A stretch of 64,000 nucleotides of DNA. Origin: Photobacterium marinum (GTDB taxonomy: Bacteria > Pseudomonadota > Gammaproteobacteria > Enterobacterales > Vibrionaceae). This document shows positions 50,961 to 59,700 of this stretch, piece by piece. Every line of letters begins with the position of its first letter. Positions within the stretch are counted from its first letter, which is position 1. Position numbers and translations under genes: made by a program. The notes beneath the pieces are model-generated. The model did not search any database and had not been told where the DNA came from. It saw only the letters and a list, made by a program, of their open reading frames with translations. The stretch lies in the NCBI RefSeq assembly GCF_000331515.1, contig NZ_AMZO01000030.1, forward strand, positions 1 through 64,000, in the 5' to 3' direction.

Positions 50961-51662
50961 ATGTCCCTCATCATTCCAATGGTGATTTTCATGCAGCAGC
51001 GGATGGCCGAAGCCGGTGATCCCGATGTTGCAAAGGAAATGCAGGCCTACATGAAAACAGACCAGCCTTTTTATGGTGTGAAAACACCTCAGCGCCAGGC
51101 TATTTTCAAACAGGCCAGAGAGCACACCAAAGTTGCTACTTTCACTGATTACAGCCGTTTGGTGCTTTGGTTGTGGTCCGGCGAAAACCGTGAAGAGCAG
51201 TATCTGGCGATGGAGGCAGCAGAATATTACAAAGCTTTCCGAACCAAAGAAGCCTTTGCTGTTTATGAAGAAATGCTGCTCGGATCTACCCACTGGGACA
51301 CGGTTGATAAAATCGCCTCAAACCTGATTGGTTTGTTGGTTAAGGAACATAGAGAGTTTGAACAGAAGCTTATTGAATGGCGTGAGTCTGACAACATGTG
51401 GCTGCGTCGTGCTTCTCTTCTGGCTCATTTGAAACATAAGGATCAGACCAACTTACCGTTGCTCGATGAGACAATCTTAATGCTGGCTAATGACGATGAG
51501 TTTTTCATTCGCAAAGCGATTGGCTGGGTGTTGCGTGAGTATTCGAAAACAGATCCTGAATATGTATCAGAGTTTGTTGCCAGCCACAGTGAAGAGTTGT
51601 CTTCGTTGAGTAAGAAAGAAGCCTTGAAAGTGATTCAGAAAAGCGGGGTCATAGCAGAGTAA
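50961..51662 (+). CDS. AlkD-like DNA alkylation repair protein
   Basis: A 233-residue HEAT-repeat protein of the AlkC/AlkD glycosylase family, which removes N3/N7-alkylated bases. AKEMQAYMKTDQPFYGVKTPQRQAI at the N-terminus and WDTVDKIASNLIGLLV, NMWLRRASLLAHLKHKD and DDEFFIRKAIGWVLREYSK are hallmark segments, with the Trp, Asp and Arg of the lesion-binding cleft (about 110, 113, 147). GGAAG six bases before the ATG. Confidence 0.88.
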   Translation: MSLIIPMVIFMQQRMAEAGDPDVAKEMQAYMKTDQPFYGVKTPQRQAIFKQAREHTKVATFTDYSRLVLWLWSGENREEQYLAMEAAEYYKAFRTKEAFAVYEEMLLGSTHWDTVDKIASNLIGLLVKEHREFEQKLIEWRESDNMWLRRASLLAHLKHKDQTNLPLLDETILMLANDDEFFIRKAIGWVLREYSKTDPEYVSEFVASHSEELSSLSKKEALKVIQKSGVIAE

Positions 51663-51743
51663 GTAAGGGCAGAGTAGGTAATTTGTAATGTATTGAATGG
51701 CAAAGTGCCATCGCCCCAAATCACCTAATAATTTCTATAAACG

Positions 51744-51772
51744 AAAAAGCCATCCGAGAGGATGGCTTTTTG
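51744..51772. terminator. terminator between convergent genes
   Basis: Twelve-base stem AAAAAGCCATCC / GGATGGCTTTTT with loop GAGA. Confidence 0.9.
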
Positions 51773-51791
51773 CTGTTCGTTTGGTGTTCTA

Positions 51792-52547
51792 TCAGAACAT
51801 CAGGCGAATTACTGATTCCGCAACACAACCAGGGCGGCGAACACCTTCAATTTCGATGGTCAGTTCCTGAACGATTTCCAGGCCGCGTTTAATTGCTGTG
51901 ACAGACTGAATTTTGGTGCTTGCACGTACGCGGTTGTCAGACTTAACCGGGTATGGGAATCGAACCTTGTTCAAACCAACGTTAACTGTCATTTTTGCTG
52001 TCGGGAATTTCTGGTTTTCCGGATCAACACTGTCAGTTAGAACTGAAAGTAGAGACAGCGTCAGGAAGCCGTGCGCAATTGTGGTTTTGAACGGAGACTC
52101 TGCTGCCGCACGCTCAGGATCAGTATGAATCCACTGGTGGTCTTCAGTCACATCAGCAAAGGCATTGATACGTTCCTGATCAACAGTCAGCCATTTGCCG
52201 ACATGAATCACTTCGCCCAGTGTTTCATTCAGCTCATTCATCAGCTTTTCAGCTTCAGGGTGCATCTCAATTTTAGGCTTCTTAGGTTCTGTTTCAGCAA
52301 CAACGTCTTCTGACGTAGGTTTTGTAGCTGATTTTACTTCTGTTTTTACCTCAACAGGAGCGTCTACAGCATCATCATTTGAAGCAGTGCTGTTTTGATT
52401 AATTAGTGAACCCAGATGACTATTGTTCGCCTTCTCAACCAATTCAAGCCAGTAATCACGAAGAGACGGAGATAGGAAATCCTTCAGCTCAAACGGATGT
52501 TGAGAAAGAACATCACGCTTTTGTTTTAAGAAATCGACTACTTTCAT
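51792..52547 (-). CDS. MaoC-like (R)-enoyl-CoA hydratase with N-terminal extension
   Basis: A 251-residue protein whose last 145 residues form the MaoC hotdog hydratase: FADVTEDHQWIHTDPERAA with catalytic Asp and His (D-x4-H), TTIAHGFLTLSLLS and LNKVRFPYPVKSDNRVRAS. It would hydrate enoyl-CoA to (R)-3-hydroxyacyl-CoA. The N-terminal 45 residues are helical (DFLKQKRDVLSQHPF), joined by a 60-residue Glu/Lys/Val-rich disordered linker, unlike the usual 130-160-residue enzymes. FabR-like operators lie 230-290 bases upstream. Confidence 0.87.
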   Translation of the reverse strand: MKVVDFLKQKRDVLSQHPFELKDFLSPSLRDYWLELVEKANNSHLGSLINQNSTASNDDAVDAPVEVKTEVKSATKPTSEDVVAETEPKKPKIEMHPEAEKLMNELNETLGEVIHVGKWLTVDQERINAFADVTEDHQWIHTDPERAAAESPFKTTIAHGFLTLSLLSVLTDSVDPENQKFPTAKMTVNVGLNKVRFPYPVKSDNRVRASTKIQSVTAIKRGLEIVQELTIEIEGVRRPGCVAESVIRLMF

Positions 52548-53146
52548 GACTGTGTGACCTTATTTTAGTTTGTCTTGAAGTGCTTAAGGCGAAGTATTGT
52601 AGCGACTACAGCGAACAATAAAAGTTGTTTTGTGTCCCAGATCTCACTTCTTGACTCGTCCGATGAGTTTTTTCATTTGAATATCAGTAAGATGCGCGAA
52701 TTGTGCGTTTAGTGCAAAATATCTAAAAAAAATCACATTAAGCCAATAAATAGGATTAATTATCAATAAAACACCGTTTTCAGCGAACAAGTGTACACAA
52801 AGAAATATCAAATCAGCGAACAAGTGTACGCGGAAAATATGTAATCTATGTGATCAAAGCAAATATATGCAATGGGTTAAAATTAACGCGCAAAATTATC
52901 ATAGTGTAAATTTGAGGCGATTTCTTGCACTATTTTCTTATATCTTAAGATAGAGGCTTCAAAGTGAGCTCTGTTGGTTAAATATGAGTTTTTTGACATT
53001 CCTTGTTTTTAGTTGTTCCCCCTTGTCCTGATTGAGTTTGATTCTCAAATCAGAGAGCCTTTGATACCAGTAACAGGCACTACCCTTAGGATTTTGAAGA
53101 CATAGTGGCTCTGCGTTAAGAATTGCATTTTCGTGAGGGTAAGCCT
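52548..53146. other. 599-base intergenic region
   Basis: Between the divergent MaoC and serine-hydrolase genes; AT-rich, with no credible open frame. It contains the two FabR-like operators and a third half-site at 52609-52618 (CAGCGAACAA) near the expected MaoC promoter. Confidence 0.5.
52782..52832. promoter_or_regulatory. two tandem FabR-type operators
   Basis: AGCGAACAAGTGTACACA (52782-52799) and AGCGAACAAGTGTACGCG (52815-52832) match the published FabR consensus in reverse complement, AGCGAACACGTGTACGCT, at 15 and 16 of 18 positions. The copies start 33 bases apart, about three helical turns, so bound proteins would face the same side. FabR is a TetR-family controller of unsaturated fatty acid genes. 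Confidence 0.6.
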
Positions 53147-54283
53147 GTGTTGCTGAAGTTTCCCAGATTTCTGGCGGCTGTCATGCTGGCTGTGTTTTAC
53201 TGTGGTACAGCTGTTTCGGCGCCAAAAGATGAAATTGTGTTTGCGTTGGATGAATACGCTAAGAAATCCGTTAAGCAGGGAGTACCCGGTGCATCGCTGG
53301 CGGTGATCATAAACGGTAACATCAGGTTGTTACGTGGTTATGGGGTGACGAAAGTTGGTGGTAAGCAAAGAGTCAATTCGGCAACAGTTTTTCCTCTGGC
53401 TTCAATATCTAAGACATTTACATCCGGTGTGACATCAATATTGGTTGCTAAAGGATTGATTGAGTGGGACACGCATGTAGTTCCGTATCTGGAAGATATC
53501 GAATTCAGTGATCCGGAATTGGGTAAGGTGGTAACACTCAGGCACTTGCTCTCGCATACAACAGGGCTTGTTCCCCAGGCCTATTCAGACTTGTTGGAAG
53601 ATAATATTCGCTACACGAGGATCCTGCAGATTCTTGATCGAGTGAAGTTTGTCTGCGATCCGGGTAAATGTTACGGCTATCAGAATATTGTCTATAACCT
53701 CAGTGCTGATATGCTTGCTCTTGCCGCTGGGCAGGATTTTCCAACTTTGGTCAAAGAGTTAGTTTTTATTCCGCTGAGGATGAATCATGCTTCATTCGGG
53801 CTTGATGAGTTTAAGAATGAACCTAATCGTGTAGTTCCGCATGTTAAGGTGAAGTCAGGGTACGCTGCCGTTAAGCCAGAGCCTTATTACTACAGAGTAC
53901 CCGGCGCAGCAGGAGTCAATGCCAGCGCACAGGACTTGGCGAAATGGATGTTAGCGCAGTTCGGTCATTACCCTTCAGTAATACGCCCTTCATCACTGGA
54001 AATCATGCATAAACCTCATATTCGGGCTAATCAGTATCGTTACCGGGCCAAGTTGAGTAATGTTTACTATGGGTTGGGGTGGCGGACATTTGATTATCGC
54101 GGCATAACCGGCTTTGTTCACCATGGTGGCTGGGTAAAAGGGATTAGAACTGAAATGGTGTTTAACCCTGTTACCCAGACCGGGATGGTTTTTCTGACAA
54201 ACAGTGAGACTGATGTCGCGAGGGAAATTGTGCTGGAATTCCTCGAACTTTATCGAAAACACATAGTGCGCAAAGAAAATTGA
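53147..54283 (+). CDS. beta-lactamase-family serine hydrolase
   Basis: A 378-residue exported class C-type serine hydrolase. The signal peptide ends VSA near residue 25. Motifs: SxxK in LASISKTF (nucleophile Ser about 86), YxN in GYQNIVYNL and HxG in VHHGGWVKG near the C-terminus in place of KTG. These define the esterase/DD-peptidase group; beta-lactam hydrolysis is not implied. GAGGG seven bases before a GTG start fits better than the TTG eight codons earlier. Confidence 0.85.
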   Translation: MLLKFPRFLAAVMLAVFYCGTAVSAPKDEIVFALDEYAKKSVKQGVPGASLAVIINGNIRLLRGYGVTKVGGKQRVNSATVFPLASISKTFTSGVTSILVAKGLIEWDTHVVPYLEDIEFSDPELGKVVTLRHLLSHTTGLVPQAYSDLLEDNIRYTRILQILDRVKFVCDPGKCYGYQNIVYNLSADMLALAAGQDFPTLVKELVFIPLRMNHASFGLDEFKNEPNRVVPHVKVKSGYAAVKPEPYYYRVPGAAGVNASAQDLAKWMLAQFGHYPSVIRPSSLEIMHKPHIRANQYRYRAKLSNVYYGLGWRTFDYRGITGFVHHGGWVKGIRTEMVFNPVTQTGMVFLTNSETDVAREIVLEFLELYRKHIVRKEN

Positions 54284-54292
54284 CGCGCTTAA

Positions 54293-55873
54293 TCAGGAAC
54301 TCTCGGTATTAACGTATTGCTTTGCCTTGACCACAAACTCTTCCAGGCTAACCGGACGACTGTGCAAAAAGCCCTGGGTGTAGTCGACATCCAGCGTGCG
54401 CAGATACTCCAGTTGCTCCGTTGTTTCAACTCCTTCAGCAATAATATGGAGCTCCAGCGACTTAGCAATGTTGACGATATGCTCGACAAGGCTTCGTTTC
54501 AGTGACGGCTTTTCAGCTCCCCAGATAAAGCTTTTATCGATCTTCAACGCACTGACATTAACTTCTCGTAAAGCTTCAAGGTTAGAAAATCCAGTACCGA
54601 AATCATCAATCGCTACTTCAAACCCAAGTCTGCGAAGATCCTGTACGCCTTGGCTAAGAGCTTTAAGGTTCTCAATTTTTTGCTCAGTCAGTTCTATAGA
54701 GAACAGCGAGTAATATTCTTTAGGCAGTTGCTGGCATAGCAGGTTACGAATGTGGCCTGAAGCAATATCAGCAGGGAAAGCATTGATACCAACTTTTACT
54801 TTGCCCAACATGCCGACCTTCGATAAGTCGCGGATACAGGTTAAGACGACCTGCTCAGTCAGTTCTGCTGTCTGACCGTTTTGCTCAACAATAGCAATGA
54901 ATTCATCTGGTCGAATCCATTGGTTATCTTGAGTACGCCAACGGCTCAGTACCTCACAGCCGATGATGTTACCAGAAGCCATTTCAAGAATCGGCTGATA
55001 GTGCAGGGTGAGTTGGTGATCATTTATTCCGTGGCGAACCTGGCGCGGAATGCTGAAAAGGTGGTGGTGAACGTGATTGCCAAGTAAGCCGACTAGAATT
55101 AGTACGGTTACTAAAATGCAACCCCACAGGAACAGCATGGACTGATTTGCTGCAAAGTAGGCCGGAATATCGATTGCAATCAGCAGGCATTCATTTTCAT
55201 TAATACATTGGCTGAAGAGCCAGCTCTGGTTTTCGTACCACTGTGAGCCGTCCGAATGTGGAGTAAAGTCATTAACAACAAAATCGGCGTCACCGGACAG
55301 GTAGTTCAGATCGCCATCTTTGTTGTAATAGCTGATGTATTTAAGCCATGGTTGCTGTGGCTCGCTGATTGCGTTGGAATAATCCAGGTAAGCCAAGAAA
55401 TTACCGATTTGAGCAGTCCGACCTGTGACATGATCTTCAAAAAATGGGACTGTTTGATGTTGACGTACTTTTACGCCTGCAAATGAGATCCAGTCAGGCT
55501 CAATCAGTATGGTGGGTGGATTAATCATTCCCTGAGTTGAGCTACAAACGATAAGGTTATCCTTAACGATTGAAATACTGGTCAGGAAGTTAGCAAAGTA
55601 GTCGGCCTGTTGCATTGCCATCATTGTTTTATGATCGCAGAGAGGCTCCGGATACTGATTGTTGAGGGCGGCGAGGCTGTTTTTTAAATCATGGGCAATC
55701 CCCGCAGAAAGGGAGTCCAGCTGCCTGACAAGGTTATCCTTGTGCTGGCTCCATGTATGTATGCTGTTGATGGTAAACAACGACAGGCTTATGAGTAATG
55801 TTGATAGCAACAGCAAGCTTAATAGTTGTAGCTTTCCCAAATGGAAATAAGTTCTTTTGATTTTATTAATCAT
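54293..55873 (-). CDS. CSS-motif cyclic-di-GMP phosphodiesterase (EAL)
   Basis: A 526-residue inner-membrane protein. Two spans (about 17-40 and 245-265) enclose a periplasmic CSS domain with VCSSTQG (about 110), whose redox-active Cys pair controls activity in this family. The C-terminal EAL domain (about 285-520) has EVLSRW for EAL, the metal residues in GINAF, ELTEQK, IDDFGTGFSNL, the Lys in LKIDKSF and the Glu in AEGVET, so it should cleave c-di-GMP. Confidence 0.9.
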   Translation of the reverse strand: MINKIKRTYFHLGKLQLLSLLLLSTLLISLSLFTINSIHTWSQHKDNLVRQLDSLSAGIAHDLKNSLAALNNQYPEPLCDHKTMMAMQQADYFANFLTSISIVKDNLIVCSSTQGMINPPTILIEPDWISFAGVKVRQHQTVPFFEDHVTGRTAQIGNFLAYLDYSNAISEPQQPWLKYISYYNKDGDLNYLSGDADFVVNDFTPHSDGSQWYENQSWLFSQCINENECLLIAIDIPAYFAANQSMLFLWGCILVTVLILVGLLGNHVHHHLFSIPRQVRHGINDHQLTLHYQPILEMASGNIIGCEVLSRWRTQDNQWIRPDEFIAIVEQNGQTAELTEQVVLTCIRDLSKVGMLGKVKVGINAFPADIASGHIRNLLCQQLPKEYYSLFSIELTEQKIENLKALSQGVQDLRRLGFEVAIDDFGTGFSNLEALREVNVSALKIDKSFIWGAEKPSLKRSLVEHIVNIAKSLELHIIAEGVETTEQLEYLRTLDVDYTQGFLHSRPVSLEEFVVKAKQYVNTESS

Positions 55874-55991
55874 TTTTATACTTCAGAATGCGCAAAGTGT
55901 TGTTGAGCTACATCTGTTTGATAACGTTAATCATTATTGACAGAGCAGACGAATGATATTTGTTTTCCTGCACTGCCAATAACTAAGGCCA

Positions 55992-56023
55992 TATAAAAAA
56001 AGCGACCGTTTTTCGGTCGCTTT
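55992..56023 (-). terminator. terminator of the chemoreceptor gene
   Basis: AAAGCGACCG / CGGTCGCTTT stem with a T run on the reverse strand. Confidence 0.9.
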
Positions 56024-56055
56024 AAGCTTTTATGACAAAATATTTAATTAAGTGA

Positions 56056-58149
56056 TTAAGTTTTGAACTTATTTAGCTCTTTATGTAGCTCTGCAGCCTT
56101 TCCTGCAAGCTCTTCGCTGTTGTCCAGGGCTGAGTTCATACTGTCCATCACATCGGTCGCAGTATCGTTGATAACAACAACGTTACGGTTGACCTCTTCA
56201 GAAACAGCACTTTGTTCTTCAGCAGCAGAAGCGATCTGATTGTTCATATCATTGATCACTTCAATGGCTTCATTGATTTCTTTCAGTGCCAGCTGAGCTG
56301 CCAGAGTTTCTTCTTTGGTATTCATTGCCTGTTGCTGACTTTGCTGCATAAGCTCGACAATCGACTGAGTTTCCTGCTCCAGGCGGCTTAGCATGGTGCG
56401 GATTTCTTCTGTTGAGGTCTGGGTGCGGGTTGCCAGATTTCGAACTTCGTCGGCAACAACAGCAAATCCTCGACCAGCTTCACCTGCTCGTGCCGCCTCA
56501 ATTGCAGCGTTCAGTGCCAGCAGGTTGGTTTGATCGGCAATGCCACCGATTTCACTAAGGATGCCCTGAATCGCTGCGCTGGACTGTGCCAGATTTTGGA
56601 TTTGGTTTTGAGCATCGTTAACACGTACTGCCAGATCGCCAACAGCGGTCGCAGCATTGTTCATCTGACCCATGCCGTTAACACTGCTTGATTGAACTTG
56701 AGTTGCTGCAGCGGCTGCCTGAACAGCTGAACCTGCTACTTCTTGTGCGGTTGCACTCATTTGGTTAATTGCGGTAGCCAGTGAGTTTACTTCACTTAGC
56801 TGTGCGTTCAGTTTGTGTTTGGAATCTTCTGCTTTGGCTTTACCGCCGTTCGCACTGTCATCAACCTGAATAGCGGTGGTCATTACAGTCTGTAGGGTAA
56901 CTTGCAGGCGGCTCAGGAAGGTATTGAACCAGTGAGAAAGCTGGGCAGTTTCGTCCTGACCTTTTACTTCCAGACGGTAAGTCAGATCTCCGTCACCTTC
57001 AGCCACATCCTGGAAACGGTCAACCAGGTTCGACAGAACGTTACCGATTGAGTTAGCAATCATGGCCATGATTGCGATGCCAATTAGGGCTGTGATCAAA
57101 CCGGCAATGACGCCCTGGTTGATCGCACTTTCATTTTGCTCTCCGCTCCATTTTTCGAACGCGTTAACGCTCTGAGCCAGCTTGCTGTTTGGCACAGACA
57201 CCATCACAATCCATGGTGCGCCGGATGTATCTACAGAGGTAATGGCAAACTCATCATCACCCATTGTCATGACACTTACACCGTCACGACGAGCAAGAGA
57301 CTGAATATCAGACCATTTTATTGCCAGCTCACCGGTTACCTTCTTACCAACCTGAGCAGCTTTACCGCTGTTAGCCAGTACCGCACCTTTCCATGAAGTG
57401 ATGATAACGTTGCCTTGGCCGTCAAACAGGTTACGCGCCAGATCTTCACTCTGTCCCTGAAGTTCAGCCAGCGAGAGGTCAAAACCCAGAGAGCCTACAA
57501 TTTTGCCGTTAACTTTGATTGGCTGGCTGATTGTCGTGATCAGCTCTTGCTTGCCTCGAACCGGGTACATGTATGGTTCCATAACGAACGTTTTTCCGGT
57601 TTCGTAAGGCATCAGGTGCCAATCATCTTTTCGCTCACCGTTATTGTTCAGCTCGGTATTGGAAAAACTTTCCATCGCAACCGGGTCAAAACTATTACTG
57701 GTGTTTGGCGAGAAGAAAGGAGCCAGGTAGCCCTTGCTGTTAATCGCATCTTTTGCGCCGGCTTCAGTGCTGGCCGGCCAGGTTTTTTCTTCCCAAACCA
57801 TGTAACCGGCAAAAACTGCTTCATCCTGAGCTTCAAGTGCGGCGGTAAATTGTTTGACGATAATGTCTGCACCTGTACCACTTTCACCACTCAGTTCGAT
57901 AATCGAACGAATCTGGTCAAGTGTTGCCAATACAGGGAAGAGGTTACTGGCGATAGTTTTACCTTCTTCAGTTGCAGTGGCTTCGAGATTTTGCTGTGTG
58001 GCTTCGTTTAGCTGCGCTTTTACCCTGTCCGTAACTTGTTGGTTGACATTGGTAAATGCCCGGGTCGTCATCCCCATTGCGAAAATTAGCGTAAATGCCA
58101 TTGCGATACCGGCGCTGATGGCAATACGTGTTTTTATTGTTTTGAACAC
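56056..58149 (-). CDS. methyl-accepting chemotaxis protein with Cache sensor
   Basis: A 697-residue chemoreceptor. Two spans (about 7-30 and 340-365) enclose a large double-Cache periplasmic domain ([57 protein letters not shown]). HAMP and a 44H-type signalling domain follow, with the tip [23 protein letters not shown]. It has no C-terminal pentapeptide for CheR docking. AAGGA before a GTG start fits better than the TTG six codons earlier. Ligand unknown; Cache domains often bind amino acids or organic acids. Confidence 0.92.
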   Translation of the reverse strand: MFKTIKTRIAISAGIAMAFTLIFAMGMTTRAFTNVNQQVTDRVKAQLNEATQQNLEATATEEGKTIASNLFPVLATLDQIRSIIELSGESGTGADIIVKQFTAALEAQDEAVFAGYMVWEEKTWPASTEAGAKDAINSKGYLAPFFSPNTSNSFDPVAMESFSNTELNNNGERKDDWHLMPYETGKTFVMEPYMYPVRGKQELITTISQPIKVNGKIVGSLGFDLSLAELQGQSEDLARNLFDGQGNVIITSWKGAVLANSGKAAQVGKKVTGELAIKWSDIQSLARRDGVSVMTMGDDEFAITSVDTSGAPWIVMVSVPNSKLAQSVNAFEKWSGEQNESAINQGVIAGLITALIGIAIMAMIANSIGNVLSNLVDRFQDVAEGDGDLTYRLEVKGQDETAQLSHWFNTFLSRLQVTLQTVMTTAIQVDDSANGGKAKAEDSKHKLNAQLSEVNSLATAINQMSATAQEVAGSAVQAAAAATQVQSSSVNGMGQMNNAATAVGDLAVRVNDAQNQIQNLAQSSAAIQGILSEIGGIADQTNLLALNAAIEAARAGEAGRGFAVVADEVRNLATRTQTSTEEIRTMLSRLEQETQSIVELMQQSQQQAMNTKEETLAAQLALKEINEAIEVINDMNNQIASAAEEQSAVSEEVNRNVVVINDTATDVMDSMNSALDNSEELAGKAAELHKELNKFKT

Positions 58150-58652
58150 GGAAAGTCCTTGTTTCAATAAATAGTTATTATGCGGCCTGAGCTAGTTACG
58201 ATCTGTTCACCATTAAGTTACATTTATAAGCTGAAACAAAACGGAGAAAAACGTCACAATCGTCCCTAAAAAGAATTGTATCGAAAAGAAATTAATGGAT
58301 TATGAGGGATTGTTAATGCGGTATTGGTATAAATTGTAGGGTTATTAATATATACATCTAAGTCCATAATATTAGGTTGATATATATTTCTGACGTTTGA
58401 TGATCATTTTTTAGCTTTGTGGGCAGGTTCATTCTCTTAGTTATGAATACATAATGAGATTAGCTGGTTGAACGTCTTTGTTCTCATCAATAAATAGTTA
58501 TTTGGGGTGTATTAAATTCCATCTTCACGTCTTTCTTTCCTGACCGCTCTCCCAATTATCCTGTTGCAAGTATTTAACAAAAATGCAAATAACCACCTAT
58601 GCTTAAGGCTGGCTAAAAATAGAACGGATATGCCAATTTTGGAGGTAATGTT
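58150..58652. other. 503-base intergenic region
   Basis: Separates the divergent chemoreceptor and bacterioferritin genes. AT-rich, no credible open frame. A promoter for the bfr operon is expected; a Fur box was not recognised by eye. Confidence 0.4.
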
Positions 58653-59117
58653 ATGCAAGGCAACAATCAAGTGCTCGGTTATTTAAACCAGGTGCTTACT
58701 ATTGAGCTGACATCAATCAACCAATACTTTTTGCACGCAAGGATGTTCCGGAACTGGGGGTTGAATGAGCTTGATGAGAAGGAATATAAGAAGTCGATCA
58801 AAGATATGAAGCAGGCGGATGATTTGATCGAACGCATTCTTTTTCTTGAAGGTTTACCAAACCTTCAACATCTGGAGAAGCTGAGAATCGGTGAAGATGC
58901 TGAAGAGATGTTGCAGTGTGATCTGGATTTGCAGATGGAGCAGTTAACACTTCTGCGCGAAGCCATCGCTTATTGTGAATCTGAAAGTGATTATGTTAGC
59001 CGTGAATTATTGGAAGATATTTTAACCTATGAAGAAGAGCATGTTGATTGGATAGAAACTCAACAAGAACTTCTAAGAAATATTGGTACTGAGAATTATT
59101 TGCAATCGCAAATGTAA
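58653..59117 (+). CDS. bfr: bacterioferritin subunit, heme Met present, ferroxidase site altered
   Basis: A 154-residue bacterioferritin closely following E. coli Bfr. The heme ligand Met52 is kept (KSIKDMKQAD), but the ferroxidase centre is changed: Glu51 to Asp, His54 to Gln and Glu94 to Gln, while Glu18, Glu127 and His130 remain. It should therefore bind heme but oxidise iron poorly. GGAGG eight bases ahead. Its stop is 18 bases before the second subunit gene. Confidence 0.93.
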   Translation: MQGNNQVLGYLNQVLTIELTSINQYFLHARMFRNWGLNELDEKEYKKSIKDMKQADDLIERILFLEGLPNLQHLEKLRIGEDAEEMLQCDLDLQMEQLTLLREAIAYCESESDYVSRELLEDILTYEEEHVDWIETQQELLRNIGTENYLQSQM

Positions 59118-59135
59118 AAGGGACAGGTGGTCGAG

Positions 59136-59606
59136 ATGAAAGGTAATCAGAAAATTATCGATTCGCTTAATGAGCTATTAATTGGTGAACTAACCGCAAT
59201 GGATCAATATTTCATCCATTCCCGTATGTATCAGGATTGGGGATTGGATAAATTATATGAACGCATTGATCATGAGTTTGATGATGAAAAGGGTCATGCC
59301 TCTCGCTTAATTGAACGTATTTTATTTTTAGAGGGCATACCTGACCTTAGTAAGCGTGAAGGGCTGAAGATTGGTAAAGATGTTCCAGAAATGCTCGAAA
59401 ATGATTTGTTACTTGAGTATTCGGTTGACTCAGCCCTCAAAGATGCGATCAAACAGGCAGAAGATGCCCAGGATTACCAGACCCGTGAAATCCTAGAAGT
59501 GATGCTGGCAGATACTGAGGAAGATCATGCTTACTGGTTGGAGAAGCAGTTGGGATTGATTAAAAAGATTGGTTTGCCGAATTACCTTCAGTCTCAAATG
59601 GGGTAG
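59136..59606 (+). CDS. bfr: bacterioferritin subunit, ferroxidase intact, heme Met absent
   Basis: A 156-residue paralogue with all six ferroxidase ligands at E. coli positions (Glu18, Glu51, His54, Glu94, Glu127, His130) but Lys in place of the heme ligand Met52 (DDEKGHAS). AGGTGG six bases before this ATG selects it over a start three codons earlier. The pair forms a mixed 24-mer in other proteobacteria with two Bfr types. Terminator follows. Confidence 0.93.
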   Translation: MKGNQKIIDSLNELLIGELTAMDQYFIHSRMYQDWGLDKLYERIDHEFDDEKGHASRLIERILFLEGIPDLSKREGLKIGKDVPEMLENDLLLEYSVDSALKDAIKQAEDAQDYQTREILEVMLADTEEDHAYWLEKQLGLIKKIGLPNYLQSQMG

Positions 59607-59645
59607 GGCCTCTACTTCAGAAGCCGAGCATATAAAAATGAAAAC

Positions 59646-59680
59646 CCGAGGCTAACTGTATTAGAAGCCTCGGATTTTTT
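59646..59680 (+). terminator. terminator of the bacterioferritin operon
   Basis: CCGAGGCT / AGCCTCGG stem followed by ATTTTTT. Confidence 0.85.
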
Positions 59681-59700
59681 CTTACGCTTGGGGACATGCT

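Noticed and set aside
53147..54283. Antibiotic-resistance beta-lactamase
   Set aside because: It has SxxK, YxN and HxG, but HxG in place of KTG and the general esterase pattern make resistance unlikely.
57415..58011. 198-residue forward frame opposite the chemoreceptor
   Set aside because: Antisense shadow of the Cache domain coding strand, with no family features.
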